Origin: Alkalicoccobacillus gibsonii
GTDB taxonomy: Bacteria > Bacillota > Bacilli > Bacillales > Bacillaceae_D
Length of the DNA: 64,000 nt
Direction: 5' to 3'
Assembly: GCF_016798245.1 (NCBI RefSeq)
Contig: NZ_JAEUZA010000003.1
Span: forward strand, 427,194 to 491,193
Made by a program: the position numbers and the translations under genes. Every line of letters starts with the position of its first letter. The first letter of the stretch is position 1. Below are positions 15,921 to 24,025 of the stretch, piece by piece. The notes under the pieces are model-generated. The model was not told the origin of the DNA. It was given only the letters and a program-made list of their open reading frames with translations, and did no database searches.

Positions 15921-18101
15921 ATGGAAGAGAAGGATTCGATGATTCAGCAGATTGCCACAGAGCTAACTGTAAAAGCAACACACGTCAAACAAGTAATAGC
16001 CATGATGGACGAAGGGAACACCGTCCCATTTATCGCGAGATACCGTAAAGAAATGACGGGTGGAATGGATGAGGTCCAGTTGAAGGAGCTGGCTGAGCGG
16101 TGGGCCTATGTGAACCAATTAAGCGACCGTAAAGCAGAGGTCATTCGTCTCATTGATGCACAAGAGAAGCTAACAGATGAATTACGCCAAGCCATTGAAG
16201 CAGCAGATAAATTGCAAACGATCGAGGACTTATACCGTCCATACAAGCAAAAGCGTCGCACCAGAGCAACTGTTGCGAAGGACAAGGGACTTGAGCCTTT
16301 AGCGGAATGGTTATTTGCCTTACCTAGAACCGGAGAACCAACACAAGAGGCTGAGAAATACATATCTGAAGAACATGAAATCGAAACAGTTGAAGCTGCA
16401 ATCGAAGGGGCGCAGGACATTATCGCCGAGTGGGTCGCAGATGATGCAGACCTCAGAAGTCTCATTCGGATCAAAACGATTAAAGAAGGTAGCTTAGTGG
16501 CCGAAGTAAAGAATCAGGAAGCAGATGAAAAAGGCGTGTTCGAGATGTACTACGATTATTCCGAACCCCTAAAATCCATTGCTCCGCACCGCGTATTAGC
16601 TGTAAACCGTGGAGAGAAGGAAGGCATTCTAAAAGTTCGTGTGAGCGCTCCAGACGACCGCTTAACAAGTGAGCTTGTTCGCAAGACCATTCGTTCATTT
16701 GACTCAAAGGCAATCCCGTTTGTAGAAGTTGCGGTCCAGGACAGCTATAAGCGTCTGATCCAGCCATCGATCGAACGAGAAGTGCGTAACGAGCTGAATG
16801 AAGCAGGAGAAGAGCAGGCCATCCACATTTTTGCTGAGAACCTCCGCAATCTATTGCTTCAGCCACCAATGAAGCAGCAAATTGTTCTTGGTGTTGACCC
16901 GGCATATCGTACAGGCTGTAAGCTGGCTGTAGTGGACCATACAGGAAAGGTACTTGATATCCGAGTGATCTATCCGACCCCACCTAAGTCAGAAGTGGAG
17001 CAATCATCCAAAGTGGTGAAGCAGCTTATTAAGCAGTTTGGTGTAAACGTCATAGCCATTGGAAATGGAACTGCATCAAGAGAAACGGAACAATTCATCG
17101 CAGACACGATTCGTGAGGTAGAAGATGAAGTCTTTTACGTGATCGTTAACGAAGCTGGAGCAAGTGTGTACTCAGCTTCAGACAATGGGCGTGAAGAATT
17201 CCCGGATCTGCAGGTAGAAGAGCGCAGTGCCATCTCAATTGCCCGTAGACTTCAGGACCCGCTTGCAGAGCTTGTCAAAATTGATCCGAAATCAGTAGGG
17301 GTCGGCCAGTATCAACATGATGTTTCGCAAAAGAAACTAACAGAATCCTTATCCTTTGTTGTGGAAACCGTTGTAAACCGAGTAGGAGTGAACGTGAACA
17401 CCGCGTCCGCTGCGCTCTTGCAATATGTCGCAGGTTTATCAAAAACGGTAGCCAACAACATTATCAAAAAACGTGATGAAGAAGGTCGTTTTAATAGTCG
17501 CGCAGAACTTAAGAAAATACCGCGCCTCGGTGCAAAAACATATGAACAATGTATTGGATTCCTACGTATCCAAAATGGCAAACAGCCACTTGATGCGACG
17601 GGCATTCACCCAGAGAGCTACAAGGTAGCAGCGTCCATACTGGAGAAGGCAGCCATCCCTGCGACAGACATTGGCTCAGATGTAGCGAAGGAGCGATTGC
17701 AGGCGATGAATATTCAATCATTGGCAGAAGAGCTGAACATTGGCCTTCCAACCTTACAAGACATTATCGACGCCTTTATCCGCCCAACTCGTGATCCACG
17801 GGATGAAGTAGCCAAGCCACTTTTAAAACAGGACGTCTTAAAGATGGAAGACTTAGAACCAGGAATGGAGCTGGAAGGAACCGTTCGTAACGTCGTAGAC
17901 TTTGGTGCCTTTGTAGACATCGGAGTGAAACAGGATGGGCTCGTCCACATCTCGAAGCTTACAAAGCGTTTTGTCAAAAATCCAATGGATGTGGTTGCAG
18001 TCGGAGATATCGTCACGGTCTGGGTATCGTCCGTAGACGTACAAAAAGGAAGAATTGCACTGACGATGCTTCCACCAGAAAACCAAACCCTTTCCTCATA
18101 A
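15921..18101 (+). CDS. Tex-family RNA-binding transcription accessory protein
   Basis: A 726-aa protein from ATG 15921 (GGAGGGCGAG upstream). It has the Tex order: N-terminal helical region, YqgF-like resolvase fold (about 330-460; LGVDPAYRTGCKLAV), helix-hairpin-helix repeats (about 480-560; VNTASAALLQYVAG, IPRLGAKTYEQCIGFLR) and a C-terminal S1 RNA-binding domain (about 645-720; GTVRNVVDFGAFVDIGV). It is the counterpart of B. subtilis YdcI. Confidence 0.94.
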   Translation: MEEKDSMIQQIATELTVKATHVKQVIAMMDEGNTVPFIARYRKEMTGGMDEVQLKELAERWAYVNQLSDRKAEVIRLIDAQEKLTDELRQAIEAADKLQTIEDLYRPYKQKRRTRATVAKDKGLEPLAEWLFALPRTGEPTQEAEKYISEEHEIETVEAAIEGAQDIIAEWVADDADLRSLIRIKTIKEGSLVAEVKNQEADEKGVFEMYYDYSEPLKSIAPHRVLAVNRGEKEGILKVRVSAPDDRLTSELVRKTIRSFDSKAIPFVEVAVQDSYKRLIQPSIEREVRNELNEAGEEQAIHIFAENLRNLLLQPPMKQQIVLGVDPAYRTGCKLAVVDHTGKVLDIRVIYPTPPKSEVEQSSKVVKQLIKQFGVNVIAIGNGTASRETEQFIADTIREVEDEVFYVIVNEAGASVYSASDNGREEFPDLQVEERSAISIARRLQDPLAELVKIDPKSVGVGQYQHDVSQKKLTESLSFVVETVVNRVGVNVNTASAALLQYVAGLSKTVANNIIKKRDEEGRFNSRAELKKIPRLGAKTYEQCIGFLRIQNGKQPLDATGIHPESYKVAASILEKAAIPATDIGSDVAKERLQAMNIQSLAEELNIGLPTLQDIIDAFIRPTRDPRDEVAKPLLKQDVLKMEDLEPGMELEGTVRNVVDFGAFVDIGVKQDGLVHISKLTKRFVKNPMDVVAVGDIVTVWVSSVDVQKGRIALTMLPPENQTLSS

Positions 18102-18108
18102 AGAAGAC

Positions 18109-18143
18109 GAAAAACCGACCTTTCTTGCTTAAGGTCGGTTTTT
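18109..18143. terminator. Bidirectional terminator between tex and cmpA
   Basis: AAAAACCGACCTT pairs with AAGGTCGGTTTTT around an 8-base loop. It serves tex on the plus strand; on the minus strand the cmpA stop codon lies in the stem. Confidence 0.85.
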
Positions 18144-18263
18144 CACTTGTTTCTCCCCGTCCTTCTGTTGATAATAAAACCAGCACTGGTTCAACACGCG
18201 GAGCTGATACTTGTTCTTCTCGACGAATGCACGTTTCAATTGCTTCTTTAACCAGTTAGGCAT
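18129..18263 (-). CDS. cmpA: Cortex morphogenetic protein CmpA
   Basis: A 44-aa product starting MPNWLKKQLKRAFVEKN and containing NQCWFYY, matching the very small CmpA protein, which in B. subtilis works with SpoIVA and ClpXP as a checkpoint on spore cortex assembly. AAGGAG precedes the ATG at a good distance. The few extra C-terminal residues compared with the B. subtilis protein run into the terminator. The position between tex and ydcK is conserved. It shows the organism is a spore former. Confidence 0.9.
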   Translation of the reverse strand: MPNWLKKQLKRAFVEKNKYQLRVLNQCWFYYQQKDGEKQVKNRP

Positions 18264-18367
18264 GATTCGCCAACTCCTTCGTTCATATGATAATATTATC
18301 TACTATATGCAATGCAGTTTGTCAGTGTTTCCTAAAAGACAAACAAAGAACGAAAGGGTGAAACTAA

Positions 18368-18817
18368 ATGCACGAGCAAGACCTGCAGCAGCTCGTCGAA
18401 GACCTGTCTAATACACACTTCAATCGACCCTTTCTGCACAAAGCCCGCTTTAACCCGAGACTCCGAACCACAGGAGGCCGGTACTTCTTGCGCTCACACG
18501 ACATCGAGATTAACCCCAAGATGCTTGAAGCCTTTGGAGAAGAAGAACTCATTGGCATTATCAAACACGAGCTATGCCATTACCATCTGCATATTTTAAA
18601 AAGAGGGTACCAGCATAAGGATCAAGACTTTAAGCAGCTTCTTGCTAAAGTAGGGGGACTTAGACACTGCCAGGTCATCGAAGGCGCACAAAATACACCA
18701 AAACAGCTGCATAATTACGTTTGCACAAACTGCAAACAAACCTATACGCGCAAACGCAGAGTCAACACTGCGCGCTATGCCTGCGGAAAATGTAGAGGGA
18801 AATTAAAAAAAGTTTAA
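18368..18817 (+). CDS. ydcK: SprT-like zinc metalloprotease family protein (YdcK)
   Basis: A 149-aa protein with the HExxH motif ([10 protein letters not shown], residues near 66-72) and a C-terminal zinc ribbon (CTNC ... CGKC). This is the short bacterial SprT-like layout, the counterpart of YdcK beside the tRNA cluster in B. subtilis. Its physiological substrate is not known. Confidence 0.9.
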   Translation: MHEQDLQQLVEDLSNTHFNRPFLHKARFNPRLRTTGGRYFLRSHDIEINPKMLEAFGEEELIGIIKHELCHYHLHILKRGYQHKDQDFKQLLAKVGGLRHCQVIEGAQNTPKQLHNYVCTNCKQTYTRKRRVNTARYACGKCRGKLKKV

Positions 18818-18826
18818 AAAAGATAT

Positions 18827-18856
18827 TGCTTGGACACCTTGTCTGTGATATATTAT
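18827..18856 (+). promoter_or_regulatory. Likely promoter of the tRNA cluster
   Basis: TTGCTT (18827) and TATATT/TATTAT (18849-18856) are spaced 16-18 bp, about 35 bp upstream of the first tRNA. Confidence 0.5.
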
Positions 18857-18889
18857 AGAAGTCGCCAAAACGACAAGCATTTTACATAT

Positions 18890-18964
18890 TCCACAGTAGC
18901 TCAGTGGTAGAGCAATCGGCTGTTAACCGATCGGTCGTAGGTTCGAGTCCTACCTGTGGAGCCA
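18890..18964 (+). tRNA. tRNA-Asn (GTT)
   Basis: A complete cloverleaf with acceptor stem TCCACAG/CTGTGGA, anticodon loop CTGTTAACC (GTT), T loop GGTTCGAGTCC and an encoded CCA end. Confidence 0.95.
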
Positions 18965-18965
18965 T

Positions 18966-19056
18966 GGAGAAGTACCCAAGTGGCTGAAGGGGCGCCCCTG
19001 CTAAGGGTGTAGGTCGTGTAAGCGGCGCGAGGGTTCAAATCCCTCCTTCTCCGCCA
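18966..19056 (+). tRNA. tRNA-Ser (GCT)
   Basis: A class II tRNA with long variable arm (GTAGGTCGTGTAAGCGGC), acceptor GGAGAAG/CTTCTCC, anticodon GCT in CCTGCTAAGG and encoded CCA. Confidence 0.95.
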
Positions 19057-19062
19057 TTTTAA

Positions 19063-19137
19063 GGCCCGTTGGTCAAGTGGTTAAGACACCGCCCTTTCAC
19101 GGCGGTATCACGGGTTCGAATCCCGTACGGGTCACCA
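19063..19137 (+). tRNA. tRNA-Glu (TTC)
   Basis: Acceptor GGCCCGT/ACGGGTC, anticodon TTC in CCCTTTCACGG, T loop GGTTCGAATCC and encoded CCA. Confidence 0.95.
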
Positions 19138-19154
19138 TTTCTGTGAAACCAACC

Positions 19155-19430
19155 GAAGAGATTCGAAGGTTGTCACAACAATATTTCCTGGTTTGGCAAG
19201 AAGAAGCGAGAAGGTCGAGGACATGAGTTTTTGAAGGAGGGAGCGTACAAGCGTACGTGACTGACTGAAAATAACGAAATGGACGAAGAGATTCGAAGGT
19301 TATTCGCAGCCAAATAACGAAGAGAAGCAAGGAGTTCAAGGACACAAGTTTTCGAAAGAAGGAGCGTACCTTAGTACGTGACTGATTGAGAATAACGCAG
19401 TGGACGAAGAAATCCGACGCTTATCTGAAG
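19155..19430 (+). repeat. Tandem spacer repeat between tRNA-Glu and tRNA-Val
   Basis: Two units of 130 and 121 bp and a partial third begin at 19155, 19285 and 19406 with GAAGAGATTCGAAGGTT or close variants. Units share GGAGCGTAC...GTACGTGACTGA and a closing GAATAACG...TGGAC. No frame, tRNA or terminator is convincing inside. Similar spacers are known to me from tRNA/rRNA neighbourhoods of other Bacillaceae, but I cannot assign a role. Confidence 0.65.
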
Positions 19431-19437
19431 TTATAAT

Positions 19438-19513
19438 GGAGGATTAGCTCAGCTGGGAGAGCATCTGCCTTACAAGCAGAGGGTCGGCGGTTCGAGCCCG
19501 TCATCCTCCACCA
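19438..19513 (+). tRNA. tRNA-Val (TAC)
   Basis: Acceptor GGAGGAT/ATCCTCC, anticodon TAC in CCTTACAAG, T loop GGTTCGAGCCC and encoded CCA. Confidence 0.95.
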
Positions 19514-19534
19514 TTTTTTCTTGAAATAAATATT

Positions 19535-19611
19535 GGTCCGGTAGTTCAGTTGGTTAGAATGCCTGCCTGTCACGCAGGAGGTCGCGGGTTCGAGTCCCGT
19601 CCGGACCGCCA
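19535..19611 (+). tRNA. tRNA-Asp (GTC)
   Basis: Acceptor GGTCCGG/CCGGACC, anticodon GTC in CCTGTCACG, T loop GGTTCGAGTCC and encoded CCA. Confidence 0.95.
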
Positions 19612-19631
19612 TTATCTTATTATCTAAATAC

Positions 19632-19713
19632 GCGGGTGTGGCGGAATTGGCAGACGCGCTAGATTTAGGATCTAGTGTCTTATGACGTGGGGGTTCAAGT
19701 CCCTTCACCCGCA
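19632..19713 (+). tRNA. tRNA-Leu (TAG)
   Basis: A class II tRNA with acceptor GCGGGTG/CACCCGC, anticodon TAG in GATTTAGGATC and a long variable arm. CCA is not encoded. Confidence 0.95.
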
Positions 19714-19738
19714 CTTTTCACAAAGTGCTTTTTTTTAT
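19711..19738 (+). terminator. Terminator after tRNA-Leu (TAG)
   Basis: GCACTTT pairs with AAAGTGC around a 4-base loop, followed by TTTTTTT. It overlaps the tRNA 3' end. Confidence 0.75.
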
Positions 19739-19748
19739 GCAACAACGA

Positions 19749-19831
19749 GCGGTTGTGGCGGAATGGCAGACGCGCTAGGTTGAGGGCCTAGTGAGGTTAA
19801 ACTCGTGGAGGTTCGAGTCCTCTCAACCGCA
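19749..19831 (+). tRNA. tRNA-Leu (GAG), integration site of the ICE
   Basis: A class II tRNA with acceptor GCGGTTG/CAACCGC, anticodon GAG in GGTTGAGGGCC, a long variable arm and no encoded CCA. The 3' half (from TTGAGGG in the anticodon loop) recurs at least seven times between 46 and 58.5 kb, so this is the integration target. If the ICEBs1 mechanism holds, the present 3' half was supplied by the most recent element. Confidence 0.95.
19775..19791 (+). other. attL core in the anticodon stem-loop
   Basis: The 17-bp palindromic anticodon stem-loop CTAGGTTGAGGGCCTAG. As I recall, ICEBs1 integrase uses this same core in trnS-leu2, with a 7-bp crossover region TTGAGGG. In line with this, the copies further right resemble the tRNA only from TTGAGGG onward. 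Confidence 0.8.
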
Positions 19832-19849
19832 TATAGGTGAAATCGAGTA

Positions 19850-19886
19850 GTAGCAAGGCTTTCGGAGCTTTGGTGCTATTTTTTTT
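19850..19886 (+). terminator. Terminator after tRNA-Leu (GAG)
   Basis: An AGCAAGGCT...AGCTTTGGTGCT hairpin followed by a T-run. Close relatives of it follow att copies at 46.3, 48.4, 49.3, 50.8 and 57.1 kb (a degenerate one follows the 58.5-kb copy), so it travels with the tRNA 3' half. Confidence 0.8.
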
Positions 19887-19913
19887 GCGTTCTAAAACTG
19901 GAGAGTATTAAAA

Positions 19914-19936
19914 ATTCTTTCCACATTCTTTCCACA
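19914..19936 (+). repeat. Integrase arm-like direct repeats at attL
   Basis: Two direct copies of ATTCTTTCCAC spaced one helical turn apart lie just inside the element. Similar pairs (TTCACCA...TTCACCAC) lie at 50888, 56970 and 60431, beside or near other att copies. They are placed like integrase arm-binding sites; binding is inferred. Confidence 0.5.
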
Positions 19937-19997
19937 CATGTTTTGGTGCATGATAACGAAAATCTGTAATGTTCGGTTTTAGCCATTTAACGATAAT

Positions 19998-20207
19998 TTA
20001 AAGAAAATAGTCAAACAAATTTTGATACGTGTAAAACAGTAAAAATGACAACGCAATTCCAACCATTATAGATGAAGATGCTATCACTATGAACTTACGA
20101 ATTGTAATTTCATTTCTCTTATAAGCTATGTTCAGTGCTTTTACAATAGTGAAAATTGTCATAGCTAAAATTACTGTTGAAAATATAGTTGCTAAAGTTG
20201 CTTCCAT
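19998..20207 (-). CDS. Small membrane protein, 69 aa, beside attL
   Basis: Two hydrophobic segments (about 5-27 and 40-62) joined by a basic loop (KRNEITIRK). AAAGGATTG precedes the ATG. It lies between attL and the integrase, a place often used for accessory genes. I do not recognise a family. Confidence 0.6.
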   Translation of the reverse strand: MEATLATIFSTVILAMTIFTIVKALNIAYKRNEITIRKFIVIASSSIMVGIALSFLLFYTYQNLFDYFL

Positions 20208-20272
20208 GAGTTCAATCCTTTCAAGACGATTTCAAATTTGGTTATCTTTATTTTACAATGTATTTTAACCAG

Positions 20273-21379
20273 TTAAAACAGCTCATCTAACCTATCTGCT
20301 GTTTCTTGTTGCTTATTTGGATAAAGGTGACCATAAACATCGATTGTAGTCTTGATTGAAGCATGACCTAACCTTTCTTTTATCGTAGCATAATCCTCTT
20401 TTTGATGTATTAGCAAAGCGACATGAGAATGACGTAAATCATGCAGCCTAATTGGATCTAAGTCACTATCTTTACATATCAACTTTATTTTCCTACTGAA
20501 ACGATCTTTAGTAGGAGGGACGTCTTTGTACTGGAAGATATGTGTTTGATCAGTGTGAGTCATTCTTAGCCTATCAAAAAGGTACTTTTGCTTTTCTTTC
20601 CATTCATCAAGTAATAAAAGAAGCTTATTGTTTACACTTATACGTCTAATAGAGCTCCTTGTTTTAGGTTCAGCTATCACCAGTTCGCTTCTATTATAAG
20701 ATAAAGACTTATAGACATTTATCTCACGTCTATATGGATCAATGTCAGTCCAATTCAAGGCAAGCATTTCACCACATCTCATACCAGTTAAATAAGCTGT
20801 GGAATAGAAAGCTCTAAAAAGGAAGTCTTCTTCTTCGATCAACGACAAGAATTGTTTAAACTCATCAGGTGTCCAAAACTTCATTTGTTTAGTGGTCTTT
20901 CTGAGGTTCTTAACGTTATCAGACGGATTAAATGACATAGCATTCTCTTCAACAGCTTTTCTGAAAATACATTTAAGTATAATCATAATGTTATTAATGG
21001 ACTTGTTAGCCATCTGAGAAGCAATAAGTTTCTCCTGAAATTTCCTCACGTCTCTTGTTGTGATACCTCGTAAGAAACTATTCTCCCAGTAAGGAGTAAT
21101 ATGTTTTCCCACAACATAACGGATCATTGAAAAGGTGCTTTGTTTCGAATGTATTTTGCAATCTTCAAGGTACAAATCTCTGACTAAAGAAAAACTTAAA
21201 TTACGTTCTCCGAAAATTTGCTTTGTATTATAAATATGATGCAATTCATCTTCGTATTTTTCCGCTTCCTTTCTAGTGTTAAACACTTTAATTTTTCTTC
21301 TTCTGCGACCAGTAACTGGATCTTCTCCTAAACTAACATCAACTTTAAACTTGCCATTGTCAGTCGGTTTGATTGGCAT
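20273..21379 (-). CDS. int: Tyrosine recombinase integrase of the ICE
   Basis: A 368-aa integrase from ATG 21379 (TAGGAGGT upstream). An N-terminal AP2-like arm-binding region (KFKVDVSLGEDPVTGRRRRK), a SAM-like core-binding domain (about 63-160) and the catalytic domain follow, with all active residues visible: R201 (TGMRCGE), K239, H313 and R316 (LHDLRHSH), H339 (LGHAS) and nucleophile Y349. It catalyses recombination between the element and tRNA-Leu(GAG). Confidence 0.95.
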   Translation of the reverse strand: MPIKPTDNGKFKVDVSLGEDPVTGRRRRKIKVFNTRKEAEKYEDELHHIYNTKQIFGERNLSFSLVRDLYLEDCKIHSKQSTFSMIRYVVGKHITPYWENSFLRGITTRDVRKFQEKLIASQMANKSINNIMIILKCIFRKAVEENAMSFNPSDNVKNLRKTTKQMKFWTPDEFKQFLSLIEEEDFLFRAFYSTAYLTGMRCGEMLALNWTDIDPYRREINVYKSLSYNRSELVIAEPKTRSSIRRISVNNKLLLLLDEWKEKQKYLFDRLRMTHTDQTHIFQYKDVPPTKDRFSRKIKLICKDSDLDPIRLHDLRHSHVALLIHQKEDYATIKERLGHASIKTTIDVYGHLYPNKQQETADRLDELF

Positions 21380-21402
21380 ATTAATACCTCCTAAACAGAT
21401 TT

Positions 21403-21756
21403 TTAAGTATGAAAGCATGTCAGAAGTTTTTCTGCAAACAAGTCTGCTTCTACATTTTCATCACTCCCTAAAAACAATGTACAATTTATTAGTTTAAAAA
21501 AGTCATTATCCCTATGTAAAAAATAATGACCTAGCTCATGAGCTAGGAAGAATTGAATGTCAGAAAAAAACTTAGAAACATGTATCACAAAAAGTCCATT
21601 ATGTACTTGTGACATGCATTCAACTTTTCCTAGCTCACTATAGAGGATGAAGATATTAAGCTTATCGCAAATTTCCCAAGGGTTACTAGTACCTAATGTT
21701 GTTGTAACTGATTCACATTCTAGAAAAATTTCATCTTCTGACAACAAGAAAACCAC
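21403..21756 (-). CDS. immA: ImmA-like antirepressor metalloprotease
   Basis: A 117-aa protein with the zinc motif HELGH (73-77) and a downstream glutamate in EADLFAEKLL, characteristic of the ImmA/IrrE (DUF955) family. In ICEBs1, ImmA cleaves the repressor ImmR after DNA damage or RapI signalling and so induces excision. It is somewhat shorter than ICEBs1 ImmA. It is read in the same direction as immR and int. Confidence 0.88.
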   Translation of the reverse strand: MVFLLSEDEIFLECESVTTTLGTSNPWEICDKLNIFILYSELGKVECMSQVHNGLFVIHVSKFFSDIQFFLAHELGHYFLHRDNDFFKLINCTLFLGSDENVEADLFAEKLLTCFHT

Positions 21757-21878
21757 CCTCTTCTGTATTTATAGAAATTACAATAAAAGCATTGTTTTTC
21801 TAAAATACGGGGTGATTATCCATATTGTTTCACAAAAATCGATAAACAGTAAGGTAGTCCTACAAAATAACTGGAAAT

Positions 21879-22280
21879 TTACTTTTTCTTGTTATTTTTA
21901 GCGGATAGATACTCGTCCACAAAATTTACCCCATTTTTAAGTGCTACTTTAACTAACTGTGCCGTTTCCTCATCAATTTCACCTTTAGAAAGAAATTGTA
22001 TATCTTCGGTGCTTAATTCTAACAGTACTTCATTGAAGGTTTTATCCAAAGGATTACTAAGGTCAATTTCCTTTGTGTTTTCAGAATTAATGTCTAACAG
22101 AAAGTCAGCAGATACATTGTAAAGTTCAGCAAGCTTTTTTAATGTCTGCGTGTCAGGATCTCTAAAATCACGTTCATAGGTTGATAAAACGTTATTAGAT
22201 ATATTTAATTTCTTAGCAGCTTCCTTTTGTTTAAGGTTACTTTGTATTCTCGCAATTCTAAGGCGTTGTCCTAAAGTCAT
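21879..22280 (-). CDS. immR: ImmR-like repressor
   Basis: A 133-aa protein with an N-terminal HTH_3 (Cro/CI) domain (LGQRLRIARIQ, NISNNVLSTYERDFRDP) and an acidic C-terminal part likely to hold the ImmA cleavage region. GAGGGAT precedes the ATG. It should repress the divergent promoter at 22.4 kb and keep the element quiescent. Confidence 0.9.
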   Translation of the reverse strand: MTLGQRLRIARIQSNLKQKEAAKKLNISNNVLSTYERDFRDPDTQTLKKLAELYNVSADFLLDINSENTKEIDLSNPLDKTFNEVLLELSTEDIQFLSKGEIDEETAQLVKVALKNGVNFVDEYLSAKNNKKK

Positions 22281-22373
22281 TAATATCCCTCATTCTACTT
22301 TTAGTTCATTATTATTATTTTATCAACTGATACAGGAAATATCTTTATAATATCCATAAAGAAAATAAAATAT

Positions 22374-22446
22374 AAGTACACTAAAAAGATTTTTAATATA
22401 CTATTTGTATATTTTTATTGACATGTACTTTAAGTTAATTTAATAT
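22374..22446 (+). promoter_or_regulatory. Main ICE promoter with putative ImmR operators
   Basis: A near-consensus promoter TTGACA (22418)-17 bp-TAATAT (22441) faces the xis-like gene. AAGTACA (22374) and TGTACTT (22424) form an inverted pair around the promoter and are candidate repressor sites. Confidence 0.7.
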
Positions 22447-22484
22447 GAGTATAAGCAATTAAACTTTATAAAGAGGTGATTTAA

Positions 22485-22667
22485 ATGAGTGAGTTTTTAA
22501 CACCTAAAGATGTTCAAGAGATTCTACATGTAAAGGAAGCAAAAGCTTACGAAGTGATTAGGCAATTAAATAGAGAATTAAAACAAGAAGGGTATATGGT
22601 TATCAGAGGAAAAGTGAGTAAGTCTAAGTTTGAAGAAAGATATGTTTATAAAGGTAAGGTGGGTTAA
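22485..22667 (+). CDS. Small helix-turn-helix protein, putative excisionase
   Basis: A 60-aa protein: FLTPKDVQEILHVKEAKAYEVIRQ is a winged-helix/HTH pattern like excisionases and DUF3173 proteins, followed by a basic tail. It is the first gene of the ICE early operon, where ICEBs1 has xis. AGAGGTG precedes the start. Confidence 0.65.
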   Translation: MSEFLTPKDVQEILHVKEAKAYEVIRQLNRELKQEGYMVIRGKVSKSKFEERYVYKGKVG

Positions 22668-22913
22668 ATGCAGTTTGTTGAGATGCAGACATTGATGCAA
22701 GAAGCTATCCCGCTTGCGAAAAAGATGGAAGGTGACTGGCAAGCAAGAATGAAACTGGCCTTACATAGTGTGAAGATAAACCACTATATGAAACAGCCTA
22801 TTTCAAAGAAAGTCATTCATAAATTGCTTGAACATGGTGTCTCATACAGAAGAATTTCAAAGAACTATAAGCTAGGAAGAAAAGAAATATCAGTATTTGA
22901 GGGTGAACATTGA
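22668..22913 (+). CDS. ICE early-operon protein, 81 aa
   Basis: Starts directly after the stop of the xis-like gene. It is a helical basic protein ending with an HTH-like stretch (KLLEHGVSYRRISKNYKLGRK in outline), perhaps DNA binding. It occupies the place of ICEBs1 ydcO but I cannot confirm homology. Confidence 0.6.
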   Translation: MQFVEMQTLMQEAIPLAKKMEGDWQARMKLALHSVKINHYMKQPISKKVIHKLLEHGVSYRRISKNYKLGRKEISVFEGEH

Positions 22914-23000
22914 GTGTGAAGATAAACCACTTATAGGAGAGCTTAAATACCAGGAAGGGTTGAGAGTACCTTGATAATTACATATAGAAAGAAAGCGCAC

Positions 23001-23193
23001 CTGACAAAGTCAGATACGCCCTAATAAAACTGTGGAAAGTTTATTATAGCGTACTCTACTTAAAATGTCACGTTCGTGAGTATTAAGTGGACACAGCTAA
23101 CACTTGTTAAAATGCTGTAGCAGGAACGAATATTCGTGCTGATGGTCATAGCTTTGACCTACTAGGTCGCAAAGAAGGCGACTGATAAGCGCC
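23001..23193 (+). ncRNA. Structured leader or untranslated RNA upstream of helP
   Basis: The 389 bp between the 81-aa gene and helP have no convincing frame but many hairpins in series: CTGAC-AAA-GTCAG (23001), an approximately 18-bp stem around TAATAAAACT/AAGTTTATTA (23015-23053), ACAGC...GCTGT (23093-23118), ACGAATATTCGT (23125), GGTCA...TGACC (23144-23159), GTCGC...GCGAC (23166-23182) and an overlapping GGCG...CGCC. This could be a regulatory leader, an untranslated RNA or a single-strand replication structure. I cannot tell which. Confidence 0.4.
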
Positions 23194-23302
23194 ATGATGG
23201 ATACAGAACCGGAGCGATTTTTCTTTTTATAGATTGAGTTGAACTGTTGAAAATGGACGAAGAGAAAACACAAAACTAATTTAACGAAAAGAGGAATTGT
23301 AT

Positions 23303-23698
23303 ATGAATTTAAAAGCAGGAATTAAACCGGATCAGACAGAGACATTTGGAACGCTAGTGTTTATGGGGTTAGCAAGAGAAAGAATGTATTATGACCGTGA
23401 AAAAGGTGAACGCACAGATAAGTTGGAATCGAGAATCTATAATTTGGGTTCAAGTATTCAACAGGGGCAGATTGAAGTCACGCTACCTGATTATATTGAT
23501 CTAAAAGAATATGATTTCATGAGTGAAGTTGAACTGGTTCACCCTAGAATCACAGCAAGAGCCCAAGTGAACGGAACCTTTGCAAACATCATCTATACTA
23601 TTGTTGCGGAGGATATTAAACCATTGGGACAAAAAGGCTTCGATAAGAAAACACAGGACAACAAAGAACCAGTTGGAGCAGGGGCAGATAAGAAATAA
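23303..23698 (+). CDS. helP: Helicase processivity factor HelP (DUF961)
   Basis: A 131-aa protein of the YdcP/DUF961 family (LKAGIKPDQTETFGTLVF; VELVHPRITARAQ). ICEBs1 HelP stimulates the host helicase PcrA on relaxase-nicked DNA and is needed for rolling-circle replication and transfer. ATG 23303 is chosen because GAGG lies 8 bases upstream. Confidence 0.88.
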   Translation: MNLKAGIKPDQTETFGTLVFMGLARERMYYDREKGERTDKLESRIYNLGSSIQQGQIEVTLPDYIDLKEYDFMSEVELVHPRITARAQVNGTFANIIYTIVAEDIKPLGQKGFDKKTQDNKEPVGAGADKK

Positions 23699-23705
23699 TT
23701 AAAGC

Positions 23706-23743
23706 AAAGCGTACTAGATTATTAATTTAGTACGCTTTCTTTT
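23706..23743 (+). terminator. Terminator after helP
   Basis: AAAGCGTACTA pairs with TAGTACGCTTT, followed by CTTTT. Confidence 0.8.
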
Positions 23744-23810
23744 AATTGGAAAACGATTGACCTCGTTCATGTTAGGGAAGGGAATTATAAAAGCCTAATA
23801 GGAGGTCAAT

Positions 23811-23996
23811 ATGAGTAGACGTCTAAAAAGAGCATTACAATACTCACTAATGTTTGCTGTAATGATGACAATAGTTGGATTTGTTTTAGGTGGTGAATTT
23901 TATTGGCAGGGCGTTATCGGTTCTACACTAGGAGGTTTCATCAGTGGTTACTTCATATATCCATACTTTGAGCGTAAGAAGGATAAAGCAATGTAG
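23811..23996 (+). CDS. Small membrane protein, 61 aa
   Basis: Two hydrophobic segments with Gly-rich faces (VGFVLGG, GSTLGGFISGYF) and a basic C-terminus. TAGGAGGTC precedes the ATG. It lies between helP and conQ; no family recognised. Confidence 0.6.
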   Translation: MSRRLKRALQYSLMFAVMMTIVGFVLGGEFYWQGVIGSTLGGFISGYFIYPYFERKKDKAM

Positions 23997-24025
23997 AATC
24001 TATCAAATTCTGATAGGAGGTAGTA

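Noticed and set aside
16480-16983. 167-aa minus-strand frame inside tex
   Set aside because: It is a shadow of a strongly coding gene and has no family motif or start signal.
19097-19714. Minus-strand reading frames across the tRNA genes (82 and 97 aa)
   Set aside because: They are antisense to tRNA-Glu, Val, Asp and Leu and contain the well-known false peptides (TGFEPVIPP, GLEPATSC, TGSNRRPSA) that arise from tRNA T-arm sequence.
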